In this document: piece by piece, positions 1-9,600 of the stretch
Position numbering within the stretch: position 1 is the stretch's first letter
Layout of the letters: each line of letters opens with the position of its first letter
DNA from: Methylobacterium aquaticum
GTDB taxonomy: Bacteria; Pseudomonadota; Alphaproteobacteria; Rhizobiales; Beijerinckiaceae
DNA: 40,707 bases
Direction of reading: 5' to 3'
Assembly (NCBI RefSeq): GCF_016804325.1
Contig: NZ_CP043631.1
Span: 1 to 40,707 of the forward strand
The notes under the pieces: model-generated
Databases searched by the model: none
Told to the model about the DNA's origin: nothing
What the model saw: the letters and a program-made list of their open reading frames with translations, nothing else
Program-made: the position numbers and the translations under genes

Positions 1-345
1 CCCGCATCGTCCTGCTCTCCGCTGAGCGCCTGCCCGTGCTCGAGGTCGCCCACCAGGCCGGCATCAGCCGCCGACCGCCGTCTGGCTTTGGCAAACAGCG
101 CTTCGCTGAAGAAGCGTTGACGGGCCTGCTGCGCGACAAGACCCGCCCGCCTGGCAAGCCGACTCACTCCACCGGCACTGTCGCGAGGTGCTGGCGCTGA
201 CCTGCTCCGAGCCGCCCGGCGAGGTCACCCACTGGACGGTCGCCCGCCGTTGCGGCCGCGATCGGCATCTCGCTTCGCTCGGTCCAGCGCATCTGCAGAA
301 GCACCGTCTGCAGCCACACGGGTGCGCACCTGGGATTGCCCCGTT
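1..345 (+). pseudogene. IS630-family transposase, N-terminal remnant (copy A, partial)
   Basis: This is the 5'-truncated, error-laden copy of the remnant better seen at 26302-26745. It encodes, across several frame changes, the helix-turn-helix stretch around VLEVAHQAGIS and the second HTH around ISLRSVQRIW typical of IS630-type transposases. Several of its frameshifts are absent from copy B and are probably sequencing errors, because they are single-base homopolymer differences. One frameshift, an extra C in the DG-LLRD codons, is shared by both copies and therefore looks real. Confidence 0.6.
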
Positions 346-578
346 TCTGTGGTTCTTGCTCCCTTTGCGTGGATGGCGACAGGCGAGCCACCATTCCGAG
401 CCGGCACGAAGAGCGGCCGGCCTCCCTGATAGCGCGCCATTCCGCGAGACGATCAGCGCCGCAGGGCGCGCGGGGCTCAGATCAGCCGGACCGGTCCTCA
501 AGGCAACCCAGCGTCACGCAAAGCGAGCAGAACCCAATCCGGGGCAATCCCAAGTCAAGGGTTGAGGCAATCGGTAGC

Positions 579-620
579 TCGGAGATAGCCCCGCGCTATT
601 CGGAGATAGCCCCGCGCTAT
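579..620. repeat. Two tandem 21-bp units (copy A)
   Basis: The unit TCGGAGATAGCCCCGCGCTA plus a final T occurs twice back to back (579-599 and 600-620) in the non-coding stretch between the IS630 remnant and the glycosyltransferase-like gene. The same pair is at 26976-27017. Function unknown. The surrounding 346-805 contains no convincing gene. Confidence 0.85.
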
Positions 621-805
621 GGTGATCTTTCGAGCGTTCAATTTATCAACGCGCTGTGGTGCCGGTGGGCTCTGCTTGGGCAAGTTGTGATAACACACCA
701 GTCCTGTCGGTTTCTCGCTGTCACAGGCACCACACCTTGATCTAAACAGATCTATTGACTAGGATTTTACATCCTAATTTAACTGGTAAATTAATTCTAT
801 ATTAG

Positions 806-1597
806 TTACATATCTGATTTTGTAAATCCAAGTAAGCTAGTTATTTCTTCCATTTCGGTTTCAGAAATTGCCCGATCGGTTGCTCCATCTTGGCATGTCT
901 GAATTAAATATTTATCAGGCTCGAAATCTCTCCAGTTGAGAAGATGTAGATGGTAAGGTTTGTCTATTAACGCCTTGTAATAACTAAAAGCTCCCATTAG
1001 ATTAAATTCAGAGAAAGCCCAAGGCGCATCAACCATATTTTCAATTGCTTCATAGCTTAAATTATGAAATTCACTAAACCATTTCTCAAGATCTATGTAT
1101 AGATCTCTAGGATATACGAGAGGAAAAAAGACACATAAATTCAAAATCGACTTGCTGCCCAAGAAATCGAGACGTTATAGATTGCCAAGGCATTCGAATA
1201 CCCCAGTTTGTAAAAGAATTCGTATTCGCGGTGATACAGCTTAAGAAGCCCGTTCTCAAAATTACAATCTGGGGTATAATTCTTTGAAAAATAACAATCA
1301 CTGTCAACATGATATATAAAATCACTTGTTAAATATTTATGAGAATTCAATTTAGTTATTTGTTGGCCAATCATGTCGTTTTGATAATTTGACATAGCAT
1401 CAATGAAACGTTTGGATAAATACTAACGACAGAGCGTATTGCTTCGGCAGATGACTCGGGACAAACCACTACGATTTCTTTAAAACCGCGACAATATTTG
1501 CAATAGAAAACAAACATAAATTTAGTCTTTCTGCATCTTTCGAATAAGTACGAATGATAATGCCGTGTGATTTATCGGATGCGTACTTTGTATTCAA
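806..1597 (-). pseudogene. Glycosyltransferase-like gene, copy A (frames broken, probably by sequence errors)
   Basis: This is the same gene as the intact 262-aa reading frame at 27203-27991. Here it is split into short frames by homopolymer-length differences near 1127, 1200, 1386 and 1498, plus an extra 3 bp near 940 that adds one leucine. Since copy B is open throughout and the breaks lie in the error-rich first kilobases of the window, I read this as a mis-sequenced copy and not a biological pseudogene. The start is TTG (complement of 1595-1597), preceded by AGGAG, as in copy B. Confidence 0.7.
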
Positions 1598-1747
1598 CTT
1601 AGTGCTCCTATGTAGGTCGCAAAACTACGTAATTCTTTACTAATAGATGAGGATCTCCTGACGCCTCCCCTTTTATCGCGGATGGCTCGCGAACCCCTGT
1701 CCCATTCCTGATTGCTTCGTTATCCGAATCACCAAATAGCACGAAAC

Positions 1748-2034
1748 CAGCACCAGGATCGCGTGCACGGCGGGTGCCACCTGCCGGCTGATCTCGGCCA
1801 GATGCAGCGACATCATTGCGGTGTGACCGTCGGCAGCACCAGAGCCGCGCTGGTGCCCCGCGCCGGGCAGGCCGCTCCGAACAGGTAGGTCCACTTGTAG
1901 CGTGTCGGCGCCGGCGCTCGCGGGCGCGTCCCCTTGCGCGCCCAGACCCGCGTCAGCGTGCCTTGCCGGCCGACGCGGGCCTCGTCCTGGAACCAGATCT
2001 CGAGCGGCTTACCACGGGCGGTGTCGGGGAACCA
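1748..2034 (-). pseudogene. IS630-type transposase, C-terminal DDE remnant (copy A)
   Basis: Read on the minus strand, this segment encodes the catalytic core of an IS630-type transposase: the FQDEARVG block followed by a stretch with YLFGA and the ISRQVAPAVHAILVL block. It lacks both the N-terminal half and the true C-terminus. The frame after HAILVL runs into unrelated sequence. Copy A has extra frame errors near 1900 that are absent in copy B (28143-28435), which should be preferred. Confidence 0.65.
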
Positions 2035-2210
2035 AGACCACTGATTTCACCGACTTCCGCATCGACCCGGATGGCGTGGGAGATCAGGGTGAGGCACCGA
2101 CACCGACCGAGCCGCCGATAGACGCCGCAGACAGGGTGTGGAGCGATTGTGTCCCGTAGCGTGGTGTAGCTGCTTGTGGTCCACCACGCTGACCGGCAGG
2201 GCCGGACTGA

Positions 2211-2255
2211 TCAGACTGCGAGATTTGGCTGGCTGACGAGGGGATCATCGCCGAT
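2211..2255 (-). pseudogene. IS256 transposase, 3' terminal piece (copy A)
   Basis: These last codons read GDDPLVSQPNLAV then TGA on the minus strand. They join in frame to the piece ending ESIAPI at 4757-4763 once the IS21 element and one 7-bp target copy are removed. The joined ending matches the usual IS256-family C-terminus of a tyrosine-methionine-threonine-leucine block followed by an acidic DDP motif. This shows that the IS21 element landed in the last 15 or so codons of the gene. Confidence 0.8.
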
Positions 2256-2369
2256 TGTGATTAGGCGTGGAATAAGGACCCCGTTTCCGGGTGATCGGCG
2301 TCCAAACGGGACCCCCAGGATACTTCATCCAGACTGCCTCCCGCATTCGGAACGGGAGGCTCGCGGAGG

Positions 2370-3872
2370 ATGTTGGTCGTGGAGACGGTCGCGAAGATCC
2401 GCCGCGCGTACTTCGTGCAGCATAAGCCGATCAAGCAGATCTGCCGGGAGCTGAAGCTCTCCCGCAAGGTCGTCAGGAAGGTGATCCGCTCGGAGGCAAC
2501 TGCCTTCCGCTACACCCGCAGCGTCCAGCCTGCACCCAAGCTCGGGCCCTGGCGCGACGAGCTCGACCGGATGCTGGCGGCCAATACGGGGAAGCCGGCG
2601 CGGGAGCGGCTGACGCTGACCCGTATCTTCGAGGCGCTGCGGGGGCTCGGCTACGAGGGCGGCTATGATGCCGTCCGCCGCTACGCCAAGACGTGGAAGC
2701 GCCAGCAGGCCAGCGTGACGGCTCCCGCCTTCGTGCCACTCGCCTTCGCCCCGGGTGAGGCCTACCAGTTCGACTGGAGCCACGAGATCGTGCTGATCGC
2801 CGGCGTCACCACGACGGTCAAGGTCGCCCACGTCCGGCTCTGCCACTCGCGCATGCTGTTCGTGCGGGCCTATCCGCGCGAGAGCCAGGAGATGGTCTTC
2901 GACGCCCACGACCGGGCGTTCGCCTTCTTCCGCGGCACCTGCCAGCGGGGCATCTACGACAACATGAAGACCGCGGTCGAGACGATCTTCGTCGGGCGCG
3001 AGCGCGCCTACAACCGCCGCTTCCTGCAGATGTGCTCGCACTACCTCGTCGAGCCCGTGGCCTGCACGCCCGCGTCAGGCTGGGAGAAGGGGCAGGTCGA
3101 GAACCAGGTCGGGCTGGTGCGCGAGCGCCTGTTCACCCGCGTCCGCGTCCGGGTGAGAAGCTACGACGAGCTCAACGCCCTGCTGCTCGACGGGGTCGTC
3201 GCCTACGCCAAGGCCCACCCGCATCCCGAGCAGCGCGAACTGACGATCTGGCAGGCCTTCGAAGCCGAACGGGGAGCCCTGGTCCCCTACGCCGGACGCT
3301 TCGACGGCTTCCACGCCGTCCCGGCGGCCGTGTCCTCGACCTGCCTGGTGCGCTTCGACAACAACAAGTACTCGGTCATGGCCTCGGCCATCGGTCGCCC
3401 GGTCGAGGTGCGCGCCTATGCCGAGCGCATCGAGATCCGCCAGGACGGACGCGTCGTCGCCGAGCACCCGCGGGCCTTCGGACGCGGCCAGACGGTGTTC
3501 GACCCCTGGCACTACGTCCCCGTGCTCGCCCGCAAGCCCGGCGCGCTGCGCAACGGCGCACCGTTCAAGGACTGGGTCCTGCCCGCCGCCCTCGAACGGA
3601 TCCGCCGCAAGCTCGCCGGCAGCGCCGACGGCGACCGCCAGATGGTCGAGATCCTCACCGCCGTGCTCGGCGACGGCCTCTCCGCGGTCGAAGCGGCCAG
3701 CGCCGAGGCACTGCGCGAGGGCGTGCACTCGGCCGACGTGGTGCTCAACATCCTGGCCCGCCAGCGGGAGCCGCCCGCGCCCGTCTCGCTGCTGACGCCC
3801 GAGAGCCTGCGGCTGCGCCACGAGCCGGTCGCCGACTGTGCCCGCTACGACAGCCTGAGGAGAGCCCCATGA
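2370..3872 (+). CDS. istA: IS21-family transposase IstA (copy A)
   Basis: DDE/RNase H-fold transposase that cuts and joins the IS21 ends, acting with IstB. Residues about 8-45 form a helix-turn-helix ([18 protein letters not shown]). The catalytic triad is visible as D135 in QFDWS, D197 in YDNMKTAV and E244 in KGQVENQVG. Length is 500 aa, normal for the family. The ATG at 2370 directly abuts GGAGG, so the in-frame GTG at 2379 may be the true start, with a better 9-nt spacing. Near residue 256 copy A reads FTRVRVRV where copy B reads FTPRVRV; the latter matches the family, so copy A probably has a 3-bp error. The stop overlaps the istB start by ATGA. Confidence 0.95.
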   Translation: MLVVETVAKIRRAYFVQHKPIKQICRELKLSRKVVRKVIRSEATAFRYTRSVQPAPKLGPWRDELDRMLAANTGKPARERLTLTRIFEALRGLGYEGGYDAVRRYAKTWKRQQASVTAPAFVPLAFAPGEAYQFDWSHEIVLIAGVTTTVKVAHVRLCHSRMLFVRAYPRESQEMVFDAHDRAFAFFRGTCQRGIYDNMKTAVETIFVGRERAYNRRFLQMCSHYLVEPVACTPASGWEKGQVENQVGLVRERLFTRVRVRVRSYDELNALLLDGVVAYAKAHPHPEQRELTIWQAFEAERGALVPYAGRFDGFHAVPAAVSSTCLVRFDNNKYSVMASAIGRPVEVRAYAERIEIRQDGRVVAEHPRAFGRGQTVFDPWHYVPVLARKPGALRNGAPFKDWVLPAALERIRRKLAGSADGDRQMVEILTAVLGDGLSAVEAASAEALREGVHSADVVLNILARQREPPAPVSLLTPESLRLRHEPVADCARYDSLRRAP

Positions 3873-4603
3873 TGGAACGTCAGCAGATCCTCGCCACCAT
3901 GGGCGAGCTGAAGCTGTTCGGGATGAAGGCGGCCTACGACGAGATCATCAAGGTCGCCCTCAAGCGCAGCCACGAACCGCAGCAGATCGTCGGCGACCTG
4001 TTGCAGGCCGAGATCAGCGAGAAGCAGGCGCGCTCGATCCGCTACCAGATGACGATTGCCAAGCTGCCCCTGGCCAAGGACCTCGCCGAGTTCGCCTTTG
4101 CCGGGACGCCGATCAACGAAGGTCTGGTGCGCGACCTCTGCGGCGGCGAGTTCCTGGCCCACCAGCGCAACGTCGTGCTGGTGGGCGGCACCGGCACGGG
4201 CAAGACGCACCTGGCCATCGCGGTCGCCCGGTCGTGCATCCGGGACGGGGCGCGGGCCCGGTTCTACAACGTGGTCGACCTCGTCAACCGGCTCGAGGCC
4301 GAGGCGCGAGCCGGCCGGCAGGGCCGCATCGCCGACCACCTCGCCCGGCCCGACCTGGTGGTGCTGGACGAACTCGGCTACCTGCCGTTCGCGCAGTCGG
4401 GCGGTCAGCTGCTGTTCCACCTGATCAGCCGGCTCTACGAGACCACCTCGATCGTGGTGACGACCAACCTGGCGTTCGGGGAGTGGCCGAGCGTGTTTGC
4501 CGGCGACGCCAAGATGACGACGGCACTGCTCGATCGGCTGACCCACCACTGCGAGATCGTCGAGACCGGCAACGAGAGCTGGCGCTTCAAGAACCGGGCG
4601 TGA
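3869..4603 (+). CDS. istB: IS21-family AAA+ helper ATPase IstB (copy A)
   Basis: ATP-binding partner of IstA that selects target DNA and stimulates strand transfer (known for the family). The 244-aa protein has Walker A GGTGTGKT at residues 106-113, Walker B LVVLDELG around 163-170 and a sensor-like VVTTNLAF near 204. The start is the first of two adjacent ATG codons; it overlaps the istA stop as ATGA, which suggests translational coupling. Residues 1-100 form the charged N-terminal IstB domain. Length and motifs are complete, so the element looks potentially active. Confidence 0.95.
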   Translation: MMERQQILATMGELKLFGMKAAYDEIIKVALKRSHEPQQIVGDLLQAEISEKQARSIRYQMTIAKLPLAKDLAEFAFAGTPINEGLVRDLCGGEFLAHQRNVVLVGGTGTGKTHLAIAVARSCIRDGARARFYNVVDLVNRLEAEARAGRQGRIADHLARPDLVVLDELGYLPFAQSGGQLLFHLISRLYETTSIVVTTNLAFGEWPSVFAGDAKMTTALLDRLTHHCEIVETGNESWRFKNRA

Positions 4604-4756
4604 GGGCGGCCTGTGCGCGGCTCATCCTGGCCCCCTGCTCAGCCCGGCTGCGCCACCCCGACCCGCTTCGCCGGGCTGAGCAGGGGCGTCGCGCATGCTC
4701 AACAAGGGGGCCCGATTGGACGCCGATCAGGGGTCCCGTTCCGATGCCGTTTGACA

Positions 4757-5953
4757 CGCCGATCGGGGCGATGCTTTCCAGGGTCATGTATCGGCAACGC
4801 TGCACGGCCCACTCGTCGTTCTGCTCCAGCAGGATCGCGCCGACGAGCCTGCGGATCGAGGGCTCGTCGGGGAAGATGCCGACGACCTCGGTGCGGCGCT
4901 TGATCTCGCCGTTGAGGCGCTCGAGCGGGTTTGTCGAGTGCAGCTTGGCACGGTGGGCGGCCGGGAAGCCCATGGAGGCCAGGACGTCGGTCTCGGCTGT
5001 GTCCATGAGGGCAGCCAGCTTGGGCACCTTGGGCCGGAGTTGATCGGCCACCCGCCGCCATTGCTGGCGGGCAGCTTCGGCGTCCTCCTGGGCGAAGGCG
5101 GTGGCGATGAAGGCCGAGACGACGCGTCGGCCCGAGCGGCCGGCATGGGCCGGGACGTTGCGCATGAAGTGCACCCGGCACCGCTACCAGGAGGCGGTCA
5201 TCACCTTGGCGATGGACGCCTTGATGCCCTCATGCGCGTCCGAGACCACCAGCTTGACCCCGCGCAGGCCGCGCCGGGCTAGCTTGCGCAGGAACTCGGT
5301 CCAGAAGGTCTCGGCCTCGGACGGACCGATGTCGAGCCCCAGCAGGGGTTCCCATCGTGGCAGGCCACGATGGGTGCCCCCTCGCGTCGCCCATCCGTGT
5401 TGACGCCCACTGCTACGATGACGGCCACCGAGACGATACAGTGGTTCTGTCGCACCTTCACGTAGGTCGCGTCGATCCACAGGTAGGGCCACTCGCCTTC
5501 GATCGGCCGGTCGAGGAAGGCGTTCACCCGCTCGTCGATCTCCTGGCACAGCCGGCTGACCTGGCTCTTGGAGATCCCCGTCCCGCCCAAGGCCTAGACC
5601 AGATCGTCGACCGCGCGGGTCGAGATGCCCTGGATGTAGGCCTCCTGGATCACCGCGGTCAGCGCCTTCTCGGTCATCCGACGTGGTTCCAGGAAACTCG
5701 GGAAGTCGCTGCCCGTCCTCAGCTTCGGGATGCGCAGCTCGACGGTGCCGGCCCGTGTCTGCCAGTCCCGGTCGCGGTACCCGTTGCGCTGGGCCAGCCG
5801 CTCCGGGTTCTTCTCGCCGTGGGCCGTGCCGGTCAGGCCGCCCACCTCCAGTTCCATCAGACGTTGCGCGGCAAAGCCGATCATCTCGCGCAGCACGTCC
5901 GCGTCCGCACTCTTCTCAGCCAGCGCCCGCAGGCTCATAACGGCATCGGTCAT
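4757..5953 (-). pseudogene. IS256-family transposase, main part, inactivated (copy A)
   Basis: Mutator/IS256-type DDE transposase on the minus strand. I place the start at 5953 ([11 protein letters not shown]), preceded by GGGAG, rather than the longer 5986. It is broken four ways: an amber codon at 5594-5596 replacing the Gln expected in DDLVQALG; a 35-nt palindrome at 5345-5379 that shifts the frame between GRRE and VLGLDIG; a second amber at 5184-5186 replacing the Gln expected in SWQRCRVHF; and the IS21 insertion after ESIAPI. The pieces otherwise read continuously with family blocks such as LWIDATYVKVR and STNPLERLNGEIKRR. All these lesions are identical in copy B, so they are real. Confidence 0.85.
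5345..5379. repeat. 35-nt palindromic insertion inside IS256 transposase (copy A)
   Basis: The segment has a perfect 10-bp inverted repeat, CCCATCGTGG (5351-5360) and CCACGATGGG (5365-5374), around a CAGG loop, with outer G-run and C-run that extend the pairing. Deleting exactly 35 nt restores the family reading GRRE-V-LGLDIG without changing any other codon. I therefore infer a discrete hairpin insertion rather than gradual drift. The source is unknown. Confidence 0.75.
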
Positions 5954-6141
5954 CGGGGGTCTCCCGGGTTCGGGTTGGTGGCTCACAACCCGATCCTAAC
6001 CCGTCACCGCCGATGGCCACCCCCGCGTGAGATCCCGCCTGCTACAGCGCTGTGAGGGCGCGCAGGCGGGCTCTCCCGCTCTCGGTCAGCTACACCAATC
6101 CAAGGGACACGACCTGCTCCCCGAGCTGGCTGGTCGTTGCC

Positions 6142-6530
6142 TCACGCAGATGCGCCTGAAGGTAAGCTCGCGGACGCTGGCGCTGCTGGAGGGCCGACCA
6201 CCAAACTGGTGGCGATCTCGGTCCGCCAGAGCTTCAGACGCCGCTGTACGGTTCGAAGCAGGCCGTCAGGATAACTCCCCGGGTAAGCCGCCTGCAGTCG
6301 CGTGAGCACCTCTCCGCCCGTGTCCAACGGATCGACCTCGAACCACCTCCGCAATTCGTCCGTGACGCTCACCAGCGGGCCGGGCCGGTGACGACCGCGC
6401 TTGGCTTTCGGCGGCTTCACCTGCGCCGTCGGGCGAACCTCCCCTGCCTTCCAAGCTGTGCGCAGTTCGGCCAGGAACTCCGGCAGGTGAGATGATTTGA
6501 GCGAGTCTACATCCCACCTTCTCGTTCAGG
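6142..6530 (-). pseudogene. C-terminal remnant of a DDE transposase/integrase (copy A)
   Basis: On the minus strand an open frame without a proper start reads RRWDVDSLKSSHLPEFLAEL, then a basic linker (KPPKAKRGRHR), then a block containing ELRRWFEVDPL and SYPDGLLRTVQRRLKLWR. Such a terminal block, ending in an LRT-x-QRR-x-K-x-WR motif, is what I recall from the tails of large bacterial transposases with an integrase core. No catalytic domain remains. The family cannot be fixed from this piece alone. It lies between the IS256 right end and the terminator of the RTX gene. Confidence 0.45.
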
Positions 6531-6560
6531 TGAGGCCTTGCAGTCCGTGCAGCAGGAACG

Positions 6561-6591
6561 ATGCGAGCGGTGCATCCTGCACCGCTCGCAT
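6561..6591 (-). terminator. Strong hairpin downstream of the RTX gene (copy A)
   Basis: A perfect 14-bp stem, ATGCGAGCGGTGCA (6561-6574) with its complement at 6578-6591, encloses a 3-nt loop, 24 bp beyond the RTX stop codon. A T-run follows on the plus strand, so it may stop transcription entering from the IS side as well as that leaving the RTX gene. Confidence 0.75.
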
Positions 6592-6614
6592 TTTCAGAGA
6601 AGCAGGGACGCCGT

Positions 6615-9600
6615 CTAAATGAACAGGATGTCCGAGGCTTGCAAGGTTGAGGCCTGCACGTTCTGCAGCGTCACCGCGTTGTTCGCATCAAGCGTGATCA
6701 CCGTGTCAGACCCAACCTGCTGCGTATGCACCTGAACGGCCGCGAAGTTCGCGAACTGCGCACGATCGAGCGCCAGCTTGTCCTGGCCAGTGACGAAGTC
6801 CGCCACTAGGTCACGTCCGAAGCTTCCCACTTCCACGAACACGTCGGCTCCCGCTCCACCGTACAGGTAGTCGTTGCCCACGCCTCCGTTCAGCGTGTTG
6901 GTGCCCACGTTGCCGTAGAGCGCGTTGTCAAGTTCGTTGCCGGTCAAGCTCACTGTCCCGGCACTGGTAACAACGCCCTGCTCGATGTTGGCGGCTAAGG
7001 CATAGTCGAACCCGACATAGACCGTGTCACGACCTTCGTTCGCATTCTCGATCACCGTGTCGGATGCCGAGTTGAGCACATAGTAGTCGTTGCCGGTCCC
7101 TCCCAGCAGCACGTTGGTACCAGTGCCAGCGAAGAACTGGTCGTCACCGCCGCGGCCGTTGAAGGTGTTGGTCCCGGCACCACCGTAGAAGATGTTGTCG
7201 AGATCGTTGCCGGTCACCGCAGCTGTGCCAGCACCGGTGGTCACTGCCTGCTCGACGTTGTCGGGCAGCACGTATTCGAAGTCCGAGACGTAGACGGTGT
7301 CGCGGCCCTCGTTCGCGTTCTCAATCACCGTGTCGCTGGCGCCGTCGAGTACGTAGAAGTCGTTGCCGGCGCCACCGATCATGGTATCGGCGCCAGCCTC
7401 GCCGTAGAACAGGTCATCGCCTCCACCACCGAAGATGTAATCGTTGCCCGCGCCACCGCGGAACACGTCGTTCCCACCGCCGCCGTAGATGACGTTATCG
7501 ACGGCGTTGCCCGTGATGGTCACTCCGGCATTGCTAGTCACAACTGCCTGTTCGACATTGTTTGTTAGAGCGTAGCTAAACCCGACATAGACCGTGTCAC
7601 GACCTTCGTTCGCATTCTCGATCACCGTGTCGGATGCCGAGTTGAGCACATAGTAGTCGTTGCCGGTCCCTCCCAGCAGCACGTTGGTACCAGTGCCAGC
7701 GAAGAACTGGTCGTCACCGCCGCGGCCGTTGAAGGTGTTGGTCCCGGCACCACCGTAGAAGATGTTGTCGAGATCGTTGCCGGTCACCGCAGCTATGCCA
7801 GCACCGGTGGTCACTGCCTGCTCGACGTTGTCGGGCAGCACGTATTCGAAGTCCGAGACGTAGACGGTGTCGCGACCCTCGTTCGCATTCTCAATCACCG
7901 TGTCGGCAGCCGAGGCGAGCACGTAGAAGTCATTGCCCGTTCCGCCGATCAGCGTGTTGCCGCCCGGCCCGGCGTAGAACAGATCATCCCCGCCCAGTCC
8001 CTGCAGGAGGTTGCCAGCGGCCGCCCCGATCAGGACGTCGTTGAAGCCGCTGCCGACCAGGCCCTCGATGCTGACATAGGTGTCGCCGGCCGCCTCGCCG
8101 GTATTGGCAGAGGGATTGGCCAGGCTCGCGGTAAGCCCTGCCGACGCGCCGGAATAGCTGGCGACATCGAACCCGATCCCGCCGTCGAGGGTATCGCTGC
8201 CCACCCCACCAGTCAGGCTGTCGCTGCCGGCACCACCATACAGGCTGTCATTGCCGTCGAGCCCGTTCAGGGTGTCGTTGCCGGCCAGGCCGTAGAGGGC
8301 GTTGGTGCCAGCATCGCCCGTGAGTATGTCGCCCGCGCCGGCAACGTCTGCCCCGACCAGGTTCTCGATCGACACGTAGGTGTCGCCGGCTGCGAAGCCG
8401 GTATTGGCACCTGGGTTCGTCAGGCTCGCCACCACTGAAGCGGTCGCGTCCTGGTAGGAGGCCGTGTCGATACCCGCGCCGCCGTCGAGACGATCGGCGC
8501 CGGCACCACCATACAGGCTGTCATTGCCGTCGAGCCCGTTCAGGGTGTCGTTGCCGGCCAGGCCGTAAAGGGCGTTGGTGCCAGCATCGCCCGTGAGTAT
8601 GTCGCCCGCGCCGGCAACGTCTGCCCCGATCAGGTTCTCGATCGACACGTAGGTGTCGCCGGCTGCGAAGCCGGTATTGGCACCTGGGTTCGTCAGGCTC
8701 GCCACCACTGAAGCGGTCGCGTCCTGGTAGGAGGCCGTGTCGATACCCGCGCCGCCGTCGAGGACATCGCCGCCGGCTCCACCGATCAGAGTGTCATTAC
8801 CGGCCAGACCCGAGAGTGCATTGGCTCCGGCATCACCCGTGAGCACGTCACCCGCCCCGGCGACATCTGCCCCGATCAAGTTCTCGATTGAGACGTAGGT
8901 GTCGCCAGCTGCAATGCCTGTATTGGCACTCGGGTTCGTCAAGCTCGCCACTACCGAGGCGACTGCATCCTGGTAGGAGGCCGTGTCGATACCCGCGCCG
9001 CCGTCGAGGGCATCGCCACCGGCTCCGCCGATCAGAGTGTCGTCGCCAGCCAGGCCGGAGAGTGCATTGGCACCGGCATCACCTATCAGCACATCGCCCG
9101 CACCGGCAACGTCTGCCCCGACCAGGTTCTCGATCGACACGTAGGTGTCGCCGGCCGCGAAGCCGGTGTTGGCACCTGGGTTCGTCAAGCTCGCCACCAC
9201 TGAAGCGGTCGCGTCCTGGTAGGAGGCCGTGTCGGTGCCCGCACCGCCGTCGAGGACATCGCCGCCGGCTCCGCCAATCAGTGTATCGTTGCCGGCGAGG
9301 CCGTAGAGGACGTTGATGCCGGCATCACCCGCCAAGACGTCACCTGCCCCGGCGACATCGGCCCCGATCATGTTCTCGATCGACACGTAGGTGTCGCCGG
9401 CTGCGAAGCCGGTATTGGCACCTGGGTTCGTCAGGCTCGCCACCACCGAGGCGGTCGCGTCCTGGTAGGAGACGATGTCAGTGCCCGCACCACCGTCGAG
9501 ATAGTCGGCGCCGTCGCCGCCGATCAGGATGTCGTTCCCAACCTCGCCAATCAGCGTGTCGTCGCTGCTCCCCGCATCTAGGATGTCGTCTCCTACGCCG

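Larger units (their letters stand above)
2256..4756 (+). mobile_element. IS21-family insertion sequence (copy A)
   Basis: The element begins TGTGATTAGG and ends TTTGACA, so both ends show the TGT...ACA tips typical of IS21. Subterminal inverted repeats share the block GATCGGCGTCCAA flanked by runs of G/C (left around 2291-2313, right around 4700-4725). A 7-bp direct repeat CGCCGAT lies immediately outside both ends (2249-2255 and 4757-4763), which identifies the target duplication and the exact borders. It carries istA and istB in the usual order with a 4-bp overlap. Copy B is 2 bp shorter through sequence differences in the left end and istA. Confidence 0.92.
2149..6110 (-). mobile_element. 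IS256-family element interrupted by an IS21-family element (copy A)
   Basis: The outer ends are imperfect inverted repeats. The left end starts GTGTCCC and reaches TGGTGTAGCTG after six variable bases; the right end, read on the other strand from 6110, shows the same two blocks. Between them lies an IS256-type transposase gene on the minus strand, plus an inserted IS21 element (2256-4756). Removing the IS21 and one target duplicate leaves about 1.45 kb, a normal IS256-family length. I found no clear target duplication outside the IS256 ends, so the insertion is old or was rearranged. The transposase is inactivated. Confidence 0.8.

Noticed and set aside
3032..4603. 523-aa plus-strand frame covering the end of istA and all of istB
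   Set aside because: Only its last 244 codons are real (istB); the earlier part is an Arg/Pro-rich shadow of istA in another frame.
5357..6055. 232-aa plus-strand frame
   Set aside because: Antisense shadow of the IS256 transposase gene, with no family motif.
2141..6118. Target-site duplication around the IS256 ends
   Set aside because: The bases just outside the two inverted repeats do not match over 8-9 bp.
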